Source of the DNA: Actinomycetota bacterium
Lineage (GTDB): Bacteria > Actinomycetota > Acidimicrobiia > Spongiisociales > UBA5794
Assembly (NCBI GenBank): GCA_013151445.1
Contig: JAADIG010000103.1
Location: forward strand, 1 to 38,162
Direction: 5' to 3'
Length of the DNA: 38,162 bases
The translations under genes were made by a program, and so were the position numbers. This document shows, one piece after another, positions 1 to 5,781 of the stretch; position 1 is the first letter of the stretch; every line of letters begins with the position of its first letter. The notes beneath the pieces were generated by a model. The model searched no databases. It saw only the letters and a program-made list of their open reading frames with translations, and was not told the origin of the DNA.

Positions 1-1430
1 CCCGCAGACGTCACGAGCTGATACCGATCACACGGTTCCTCGTGGAGCCACCAGCGGCCTGTTTTGCGCCACGGTCCCGCCCATGAGATGACCTCTACCC
101 AGCGTGTTCCGAGTCGCACACGTACGGGGCGTCCGACATCCCACTCAACCTCCAGAGGGTACGGGTCGGGTGGGATAAGGCTCGGTGTCGGTGACGGGAT
201 CGCCCCGGGCCATGGTGCGTTGATATCGCGCTCCCCCTCGGGTTGCTCGTCACCCCAGCGGTACCAGATGACCCGTTCGACGGGGTCTCGGCCACCTTGT
301 GGGGCAGCCTGGAGGACCTGGTCGTCACCAACAATTGCCTGGGTCTGCATCAGCACTCGTTGCGCCTCGGCGGCCGATTGGGCATCCTCGTGGAGCGCGA
401 GTTGGCGCCCGTCGCCCGAGAGGTCGACGGGTGTGATCGAGAGTCGTATCAGTCCACCGTCGATGCCGTCTCCCCCGCTGCGTCGTTCCCCTTCCAGCCA
501 CGCCTGAAGTTGCCACCGAATCCGGTCGGAGAGAGTCGTTTCGTTGAGAGGATCACGGCTCCGCCACGTCCGGGTGCGGAGGGTGCCGTCGGCAGCTTCG
601 GCTTCGACGATCACACAAAATGGTGTGACTCCGGCCATTGCGGGGTTGCTCATTAATCGGTTTGCCAGCGCTCGCCCCAGGAAGGCAACCTGTTCGAGGT
701 TGATGAGCGGTGGTGAGCAACGCTCCTCAACGGTGAGTTCTGGCGGAATTTCTCGTGCCTGCGGAGTCCTGTCTTCACCGTGGGCGTGTCGGTGTGCTTG
801 CAGGCCGACGTCACCGAAGCGTGAGGCGACCACCGCACGTGGCAGTGCGGCGAGATCTCCAAGGGTGCCAATCCCTAACCACCGGAAGGTCGCTACCAGC
901 TCTTCGCTGCCAACAGCGGAGACGTCCATGGTGCGCAAAAAGGCTGCATCGTTATCAACGATGAGATAGGGCGATTCCGCAGTGGTTGCCTCGGCGGCCC
1001 GTTGGGCAGCGAAGGGCCCCGCGGCGAGACCGACCCGTTGGCCGGGGAGCGCCACCGCGGCGAGTTCTTTGTTGACTCGCTCAAGGACCGCCTCTTCTCC
1101 GCCGAAATATCGCACCGCCCCGGTGATGGGAACAAGCACGAGACCGGGGCGGACAATCTCAACACGCGGCACTATCGATTCGATTGCTTTTACCACCGGT
1201 TCGAACCGTGCCGCATCGTGACCCTGGTCGGCAATGATGGTTTCGATAGCGGGACAGATCGCTTCTGCCTCACGACGACGCATCCCGATCGTGACACTCT
1301 CATCGGCTGCCTCATTGTTAATGGCGATCACCCGGTTGCCGGCGTCGATCGCCTGAACCGGTTTACCCGTTGGCGTGCCGGGTCGCCGCAGTGGCCAATC
1401 CGGGAACCATATGCAGAGTGTTCGTTCCAT
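1..1430 (-). CDS. imuB: ImuB, catalytically inactive Y-family polymerase-like mutasome protein (3' end cut by window edge)
   Basis: An open frame of 476 codons runs from ATG at 1430, preceded by AGAGG, to the left edge without a stop. The N-terminus (LCIWFPDWPLR, residues 5-15) and the C-terminal WAGPWRKTGRWW (about 450-461) are typical of ImuB, so only a few tens of residues should be missing. ImuB is the Y-family-like adaptor of the actinobacterial mutasome: it brings ImuA' and the error-prone polymerase DnaE2 to the beta clamp. As in the family, the polymerase acids are absent: the SxDE region reads PITGAVRYFGG (101-111). The place where ImuB proteins carry a clamp-binding QLxLW-like motif reads QLALH (343-347), a weakened version. 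The start lies 68 bp inside imuA', which implies coupled translation and shared SOS control. No dnaE2 is visible here. Confidence 0.93.
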   Translation of the reverse strand, partial: MERTLCIWFPDWPLRRPGTPTGKPVQAIDAGNRVIAINNEAADESVTIGMRRREAEAICPAIETIIADQGHDAARFEPVVKAIESIVPRVEIVRPGLVLVPITGAVRYFGGEEAVLERVNKELAAVALPGQRVGLAAGPFAAQRAAEATTAESPYLIVDNDAAFLRTMDVSAVGSEELVATFRWLGIGTLGDLAALPRAVVASRFGDVGLQAHRHAHGEDRTPQAREIPPELTVEERCSPPLINLEQVAFLGRALANRLMSNPAMAGVTPFCVIVEAEAADGTLRTRTWRSRDPLNETTLSDRIRWQLQAWLEGERRSGGDGIDGGLIRLSITPVDLSGDGRQLALHEDAQSAAEAQRVLMQTQAIVGDDQVLQAAPQGGRDPVERVIWYRWGDEQPEGERDINAPWPGAIPSPTPSLIPPDPYPLEVEWDVGRPVRVRLGTRWVEVISWAGPWRKTGRWWLHEEPCDRYQLVTSA

Positions 1431-2094
1431 CGTCCTCTACTTCGATCATGGTGGTCATCCCGCGCATCACCTTCCCCGAGGCCGACAGCAGCAACCGCCG
1501 CTGGGTAAGCCGCCCGTAACCCTGTGCGACGCCTTCCCATTGCAGGGTCTCGGGGGTCACGGTGAGTTGGACGGTCCCGGGCGGGAGTCGACCACGCACC
1601 GGTCGCAGCACTAGGGGTGTCTTTGAGCGGCGGGAGATCGCAGCGAGCCGGCGAATGTGGGCCTCGGGCACGTCGCTGGGTACTTCGGCATACACCGAAC
1701 CGACACCTTCGAGCACAACAGCTACCACCTTGGCCCACTGCACGGGATCCTTGGCACGGACCAACACAAGCCTGTCGGCCGGCACCCCTGCTTCCCAGGC
1801 GGCGGTCGGCGATAACCATCCCCGTACGTCAACACACACCACCGGACCCGCAGCGGCGTACTCGCCAACCATTGACAATCCGAGACGGGTGAGCCCGAAC
1901 CCTGGAGGCCCGACCAAACCGACCACACGACCTGGCATTAACACCAGCGATTCGCTCCGATTTAACTCACCCGGGTCATGGTCTTGCCCATTGGATGCGG
2001 GTTCCGCAATAGATACATGTCTCCGGGCGACCCTGTTCCCTACACCTGGTGGCGATGCTATTCCCGCAGGCACCTGATCAATCCCCATCATCAT
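1363..2094 (-). CDS. imuA': ImuA'-type RecA-like mutasome protein
   Basis: This 243-residue protein has a RecA/SulA-like core and sits directly before imuB in the same transcript, the standard actinobacterial arrangement for SOS mutagenesis. The glycine-rich loop that should bind phosphate reads GPPGFGLTR (62-70): the Walker A lysine is replaced by leucine, so ATP binding is doubtful. After it comes a Walker B-like strand (PVVCVDVRG) and a C-terminal beta-rich tail. The start is one of three consecutive ATG codons with GGAG about ten bases upstream. The promoter carries a perfect LexA box. The assignment rests on context (SOS box, imuB overlap) plus the RecA-like fold pattern, because ImuA' proteins diverge strongly in sequence. 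Confidence 0.85.
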   Translation of the reverse strand: MMMGIDQVPAGIASPPGVGNRVARRHVSIAEPASNGQDHDPGELNRSESLVLMPGRVVGLVGPPGFGLTRLGLSMVGEYAAAGPVVCVDVRGWLSPTAAWEAGVPADRLVLVRAKDPVQWAKVVAVVLEGVGSVYAEVPSDVPEAHIRRLAAISRRSKTPLVLRPVRGRLPPGTVQLTVTPETLQWEGVAQGYGRLTQRRLLLSASGKVMRGMTTMIEVEDDGTNTLHMVPGLATAATRHANG

Positions 2095-2156
2095 GTGGCA
2101 TGCTCCGTCCGTCGTTAACTACCCGACGGTCCCCACAGCGACACCCTCGGACACTC

Positions 2157-2184
2157 ACTGTATCGAACATATGTTCGATGTCAA
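2157..2184 (-). promoter_or_regulatory. SOS promoter of imuA'-imuB with LexA box in the spacer
   Basis: Read on the minus strand, TTGACA (2184-2179) is followed by a 16-base spacer and TACAGT (2162-2157). The spacer is exactly the palindrome TCGAAC-ATAT-GTTCGA (2163-2178), which matches the known actinobacterial LexA consensus TCGAAC-N4-GTTCGA at every fixed position. LexA bound here would block both hexamers. Transcription should start near 2150, giving a leader of about 55 bases before imuA'. Confidence 0.92.
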
Positions 2185-2185
2185 G

Positions 2186-2213
2186 TTGTATCAGGGAGAC
2201 TGCGGAGTACTCT
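2186..2213 (+). promoter_or_regulatory. candidate promoter of the lipoprotein gene
   Basis: TTGTAT (2186-2191), a 16-base spacer and TACTCT (2208-2213) lie about 37 bases before the lipoprotein start. The promoter is divergent from, and adjacent to, the SOS promoter, so LexA bound at 2163-2178 could also affect it. Hexamer matches are moderate. Confidence 0.45.
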
Positions 2214-2249
2214 GTTAGGTATCACGAACAGCACACCAAGAGGAATCTC

Positions 2250-2816
2250 ATGAAACGATCACTTCGCCTCGGAACCGCCGTCATCGCACTTGCTTTGATC
2301 GCCGCGGCATGCGGAGGTGGCGACAATCTCGCCGAGGCAATCGTCAACTCACAGACCGATGGCAACGTCAATATTTCCGACGACGGCCAAACCATCACCT
2401 TCGAGACCGAGGATGGAACCGGGACGATCAACACCGACGGGGAAGGCAATATCAGCTTCGAGGGAACCGACGAAAGCGGCGGGCAAATTTCATTGTCGGG
2501 TGCCGGTGGGGAGGTCCCGTCGGACTTCCCTCTCCCGATCGCCCCCGGCGGCACAGTTGGACTCACGATGAACTCGCCCGAGGGTGAACTGTATACCATC
2601 ACATACCCGAACGAGGTCTTCGACCAACTCGCCGAGATGTACACCGAGTACATGACCAACACCCCAGGCGAAGAGAGCATCTCAAGCGGTACCTTCGAGG
2701 GCCTGAAGTCGTTTTTCGCCAAGATCACACTTGACGACGGCACCACCCTCAGTGCCAGCATATCCCAAAGCGATTCCGAGACGATCGTGACCGTGGGTCG
2801 CAGCAAGAACCCGTAG
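2250..2816 (+). CDS. secreted lipoprotein of unknown function
   Basis: The 188-residue product starts with a lipoprotein signal peptide: MKRSLR, a hydrophobic stretch, then IAAAC with the lipidated Cys at 21. Start ATG 2250 has AGAGGA upstream; an in-frame extension further upstream would bury the signal peptide and is not believed. The mature part is acidic and rich in Gly, Asp, Ser and Thr (about 25-90), followed by a compact domain with DFPLPIAPGG (about 95-105), a motif often seen in small actinobacterial lipoproteins. It is probably anchored on the outer face of the membrane. No enzymatic motif is visible. The gene is single, diverges from imuA' and ends before a strong hairpin terminator. 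Function is unknown. Confidence 0.85.
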   Translation: MKRSLRLGTAVIALALIAAACGGGDNLAEAIVNSQTDGNVNISDDGQTITFETEDGTGTINTDGEGNISFEGTDESGGQISLSGAGGEVPSDFPLPIAPGGTVGLTMNSPEGELYTITYPNEVFDQLAEMYTEYMTNTPGEESISSGTFEGLKSFFAKITLDDGTTLSASISQSDSETIVTVGRSKNP

Positions 2817-2861
2817 AGAACAAATGGAGCGGGTGCGAGCGCTCAAACCGTAACTCGCCGC

Positions 2862-2889
2862 ACCCTTCTGGGGTTGACCCCAGAAGGGT
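2862..2889. terminator. hairpin terminator between convergent genes
   Basis: A perfect 12-bp stem (ACCCTTCTGGGG / CCCCAGAAGGGT) with a TTGA loop lies 45 bases after the lipoprotein stop and 42 bases from the stop of the convergent DUF899 gene. There is no T-run on either side, so it may act as a bidirectional but non-canonical terminator. Confidence 0.7.
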
Positions 2890-2931
2890 CGACCAACGTC
2901 GCGACCCAGCCAACGGGGGCGTTCGAACCCG

Positions 2932-3630
2932 CTAGCGCGAATACTCACCGCGCCGTCGGAGCCATTCCATCGGATTGCTGAACTCCGCTTCGTCGCGCCC
3001 TCTGGGAACGATGTCGAGGTACTGGTAGGTCGCGTTGAACGGGTCGAGGCCACGCGCGAAGGTCGAGTACGTGTGGTAAACCGACGCCTCCTCCGTCTTC
3101 GCAAAAATGCTGATACCCGGCATCTCCTCCCCGACCAAAGCGCCACTGGCGTAGTTATAGGTTGCCGAACCCGCTTTCACCTCCTCGGGCGTGAACGAAA
3201 CGTTGAAGTCTGCGTTGAATCGGGACCTGGACGAAGAAAACCATGGGAAGGTCCATCCCATGGCGAGCTGGTAGTTCGCCAACTTCGCATGGGGAGCGCG
3301 CGACACCGCAACCATGGACGTGTCGCGGGCACGGAGATGCTCGATCGAACGATCGAAGCTGTCAGCCCAGAATGAACACGACTTGCAGCCCTCGGACCAG
3401 TCTGGATGAAACATGAAGTGGTAGACAACGAGTTGCGAGCTCTCCCCAAACAACTCGGCGAGACCCCGCACTCCGTCTTCGCCTTCGAAGACATAGTGTG
3501 CGTCAACGAGCCGCCATGGCAGGGATCGCCGTTTCCGGGCGAGCTCGTCCCGCCTCACCTGGAACTCCTTCTCTTCGGCCAATAACTCCCGCCGTGCCTC
3601 GTTCCACTCGTCTGCGCTTACAACGTGCAT
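2932..3630 (-). CDS. DUF899-family thioredoxin-like protein
   Basis: The 232-residue cytoplasmic protein carries the DUF899 hallmarks: a basic N-terminal helix (RRDELARKRRSLPW), then VVYHFMFHPDW and CKSCSFWADSFD with a CxxC pair at Cys82 and Cys85, and a C-terminal YLDIVPRGRDE block. The fold is thioredoxin-like and the family is linked to dithiol chemistry, but no substrate is established. The chosen ATG at 3630 has GGAGGG eight bases upstream; an ATG 15 bases further up would overlap that ribosome site. The gene stands alone, converges on the lipoprotein gene, and shows no signal peptide or membrane segment. Confidence 0.88.
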   Translation of the reverse strand: MHVVSADEWNEARRELLAEEKEFQVRRDELARKRRSLPWRLVDAHYVFEGEDGVRGLAELFGESSQLVVYHFMFHPDWSEGCKSCSFWADSFDRSIEHLRARDTSMVAVSRAPHAKLANYQLAMGWTFPWFSSSRSRFNADFNVSFTPEEVKAGSATYNYASGALVGEEMPGISIFAKTEEASVYHTYSTFARGLDPFNATYQYLDIVPRGRDEAEFSNPMEWLRRRGEYSR

Positions 3631-3890
3631 ACGGTCACCCTCCATCGGACTCGTCGTGGCTCTGCAGTATCACCACGATCGTCGCGCCGGACAATCGACG
3701 GCCCCACGAGGTGGTGTCCAGAAACGACCAAAACAACACACGACACGGCCATAGGGAACATATCCGACGCGGCGAGAATCCTCCTGATAGCGTGCAACAC
3801 CAAATCGTCCGTGGTGCGGGGAGGGCACTGCCATCGAAGACGGCACGGTCATGGGTGACGGTGGGGGTGAGTCACCCCCAAGGTGGTGTG
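3631..3890. other. intergenic stretch, mostly without recognisable content
   Basis: Together with the small reading frame at 3891-4061, this gives about 480 bases between the DUF899 gene and the BlaI-like gene with no clear full-length gene. Six-frame reading gives only arginine-rich frames without family resemblance. The one structured element is the palindrome at 3863-3879. The stretch looks like decayed coding DNA or a long promoter region. Confidence 0.5.
3863..3879. promoter_or_regulatory. 17-bp perfect palindrome, possible operator
   Basis: GGGGGTGA-G-TCACCCCC is a perfect inverted repeat with one central base. It ends 11 bases before the ATG of the small cupredoxin-like frame and is followed by AAGGTGGT, a possible ribosome site. 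It could be an operator or the stem of an RNA hairpin. The regulator is unknown. Confidence 0.4.
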
Positions 3891-4061
3891 ATGGTCATGC
3901 CGCAACCCGGATCCGCAACGACAAATGAACCAGGCGAGGTGACGTTTCTCGAGTTCACCGCCCTGGAGGACCGAGCCGGAACCTGCCAGATCGGTTGTTT
4001 CCAAGAAGCCGGACAGCATTGCGAAGACGGCATGCGTGCAACACTGATCGTCGAGACGTAA
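3891..4061 (+). CDS. small cupredoxin-like C-terminal fragment (56 aa), possibly a gene remnant
   Basis: From ATG 3891, with AAGGTGGT just upstream, the frame encodes 56 residues ending in GTCQIGCFQEAGQHCEDGM followed by a short hydrophobic strand. The spacing Cys-x6-His-x4-Met resembles the C-terminal copper loop of cupredoxins, here with two extra Cys. A complete cupredoxin also needs an earlier His ligand and about 50 more residues. I could not find these upstream in any frame, so this is either a remnant or a genuine Cys/His-rich microprotein. It lies directly before a BlaI/CopY-family repressor, some members of which answer to copper; that link is speculation. Confidence 0.35.
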   Translation: MVMPQPGSATTNEPGEVTFLEFTALEDRAGTCQIGCFQEAGQHCEDGMRATLIVET

Positions 4062-4072
4062 CGACGACTGCT

Positions 4073-4100
4073 GCGTGGATTAACACCACGCCGCTAGGCT
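4073..4100 (+). promoter_or_regulatory. candidate leaderless promoter and inverted repeat of the BlaI-like gene
   Basis: The inverted repeat GCGTGG-N7-CCACGC (4073-4091) is followed by TAGGCT (4095-4100), a plausible -10 box only nine bases before the ATG at 4110. No Shine-Dalgarno sequence is present, so the transcript may be leaderless, as is common in actinobacteria. The repeat would lie between the promoter hexamers, a good place for self-repression. Confidence 0.4.
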
Positions 4101-4109
4101 CAATCCTGC

Positions 4110-4460
4110 ATGGCAAGGGAACCTGTACTTGAAAGCGCCGTCATGGCGACCCTATGGGATACCTCCGCCTGGATGACACCGGGTGATATGCAGCCGCGAC
4201 TCCCCGGGGACCTCGCCCTCACAACGGTCGGGACTGTCATGTCTCGACTGTGGCGCAAGGGTCTGCTGATTCGCCAGAAGAGGGGGCGTGCGTACGAGTA
4301 CCGACCCGCCGAGAGCCGCGAGGAGTACACGGCGCAGCGGATGTCGGAAATCTTGACTGCCGCACGCGAACCCTCGGTAGCTCTTCACCGGTTCATTGAA
4401 CTACTCCCCCACCGCGACCGGAGAAACCTGAGGCGAGCCCTCGAACGGGAAGATTCGTGA
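4110..4460 (+). CDS. BlaI/MecI/CopY-family winged-helix repressor
   Basis: At 116 residues the protein has the full length of the family. The N-terminal winged helix contains LESAVMATLWD, the recognition-helix region TTVGTVMSRLWRKGLL (about 39-54) and the wing RQKRGRAYEYRP. A C-terminal dimer helix follows. Such repressors bind inverted repeats and are removed when a partner M56 protease is activated. That partner overlaps this gene's stop codon (GTGA at 4457-4460), so the two are co-translated. No beta-lactamase or penicillin-binding protein lies nearby, so the regulated target is unknown. Confidence 0.9.
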   Translation: MAREPVLESAVMATLWDTSAWMTPGDMQPRLPGDLALTTVGTVMSRLWRKGLLIRQKRGRAYEYRPAESREEYTAQRMSEILTAAREPSVALHRFIELLPHRDRRNLRRALEREDS

Positions 4461-5374
4461 ACAGCCTACGGCTCGCATTCGCTGTGAGCCTGCTCGTCCT
4501 GCCCTCGGTCACCCGACGGTGGGCAATCACATCCATCCGGCCAGCGACGTGGGCTCGGTTTGTCCTCATGTCCCTTGTTGCCGGAGCGACACTACTCGCC
4601 GTCGGCCTTGCCCACGAGGCACTGCCGCTCATGTTGGCGTTGGCCGGCCCCGCGGACCTTGCCGCGGTGTGTCTTCGAATCGGAGGCCATGTTATCGCTC
4701 GCCTCCCGTTTGGGGGATGGCTCTCCGTGGCCCTCCTCGCTGCGCTTCTCGCCGGAAGTGTCAGAGGAGTCGTCAGAGCCCGAAGTCGTTGGGGGGACAT
4801 GCATGCGGAACCGACCCTCGGCTTGCACAGTCCGTTGGGTGACAACGAAATGGTCATCCTCGATACTCGGCAACACCTTGCGGTCAGTATTCCCGGGTCA
4901 CCGGGACAGGTTCTCGTCTCCCAGTCCGTACTCAACGAACTCAACCCAGACCAGTTTGACGGTCTTGTCCGTCATGAAGAGGCACATCTCAACCTCCACC
5001 ACGCGCGATTCCTCCTCGCTGGTGCCGCGCTCGACGGTGCGTTCGGGGCGGTTGGCCCCATCCACAGTGGTGTTGCCACGCTACGCCTGTCGCTCGAACG
5101 GTGGGCGGACGAGGTAGCCATCGGAAGTTCCGACATTCGGCGCATCGCCTTACACGGCGCGTTAGTGGATCTGGCCAAAAAAGCAGACCGGGACGAGAAC
5201 GGTCACGATCACTCCCTTGTTGAGCCTCGAGTTGCGGCCCTCAACACGCGACCCGGTAGACCACCACGCCTCTGGCCATGGGCAATAGGCGCCGTATCGA
5301 TCGGAGTCCTCCTCGCGTCACTCACCGGGACGCTTGGTTTCCACGTCATAAAACTCCTCATCGCCGGTACCTGA
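4457..5374 (+). CDS. M56-family (BlaR1/MecR1-like) membrane metalloprotease without sensor domain
   Basis: The 305-residue protein has membrane segments at about 34-52, 86-102 and 275-300. Between them is a zinc-protease domain with HEEAH (173-177) and a downstream ERWADEVA motif (Glu214) that supplies the third ligand in M48/M56 enzymes. It lacks the extracellular penicillin-binding sensor of BlaR1, so the inducing signal must differ or be sensed by the membrane part. It starts with GTG inside the stop codon of the BlaI-like gene. The likely job is to cleave or inactivate that repressor, an inference from the known BlaI/BlaR1 pairing. Confidence 0.88.
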   Translation: MNSLRLAFAVSLLVLPSVTRRWAITSIRPATWARFVLMSLVAGATLLAVGLAHEALPLMLALAGPADLAAVCLRIGGHVIARLPFGGWLSVALLAALLAGSVRGVVRARSRWGDMHAEPTLGLHSPLGDNEMVILDTRQHLAVSIPGSPGQVLVSQSVLNELNPDQFDGLVRHEEAHLNLHHARFLLAGAALDGAFGAVGPIHSGVATLRLSLERWADEVAIGSSDIRRIALHGALVDLAKKADRDENGHDHSLVEPRVAALNTRPGRPPRLWPWAIGAVSIGVLLASLTGTLGFHVIKLLIAGT

Positions 5375-5502
5375 ACCTTCGTTACCCGCACACCTCGCTA
5401 CCTTGCATGTCGCCTTCGGCACTAGGAAGCCATGGCCCGGCCTTTCGATGCCCGACGGGGTACAGTCGGGTTGTACGTCGCGTTCGAACAAAGGAGAACA
5501 AT

Positions 5503-5706
5503 ATGTCTGTGGCAAAGGTGATTGAGGTGACATCCACCTCGCCGGAAAGTTTCGAAGATGCCATCCGCAAGGGGATCGCAAAGGCACAAGAGTCCGTCAG
5601 CGGTATCAGAGGCGCATGGGTCTCGGGACAGAAGGTCGAACTCGCAGATGACGGCTCGATCAAACACTTCCGAGTCGACCTCAAGCTCACATTTGTTCTG
5701 ACCTAA
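5503..5706 (+). CDS. dodecin, flavin-storage protein
   Basis: The 67-residue product matches dodecin over its whole length: MSVAKVIEVTSTSPESFEDA, then the helix KGIAKAQESVSGI, and the two strands GAWVSGQKVEL and HFRVDLKLTFVL. Dodecins form hollow dodecamers that bind flavins (mostly riboflavin/FMN or CoA-associated) and protect against free-flavin chemistry. The Trp in GAWVSG is the residue known to stack on the flavin. Start ATG 5503 follows AAGGAGAA; longer in-frame extensions have no support. The gene is single and ends 24 bases before a strong hairpin. Confidence 0.95.
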   Translation: MSVAKVIEVTSTSPESFEDAIRKGIAKAQESVSGIRGAWVSGQKVELADDGSIKHFRVDLKLTFVLT

Positions 5707-5730
5707 CCGTCGCGACGCGGGCTGTAGACA

Positions 5731-5765
5731 AAGAAGGCCCCAGCCGATACGGCTGGGGCCTTCTT
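5731..5765. terminator. bidirectional rho-independent terminator (dodecin / pnp)
   Basis: A perfect 15-bp stem (AAGAAGGCCCCAGCC and its complement) encloses the five-base loop GATAC. It lies between the dodecin stop and the pnp stop. The stem ends in A/T-rich TTCTT on both strands, continuing as TTCTTTGTCT on the minus strand, so it can end transcripts from both sides. Confidence 0.92.
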
Positions 5766-5781
5766 CACAATGTCACTGCGG

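Noticed and set aside
2916-2935. GTTCGAACCC, similar to a tRNA T-loop
   Set aside because: The flanking bases do not form a T-stem and no acceptor or anticodon arm can be drawn.
5471-5487. GTACA...TGTAC near the dodecin promoter as a BlaI-type operator
   Set aside because: The spacing between half-sites is too wide for known BlaI/MecI sites and the arms are only five bases.
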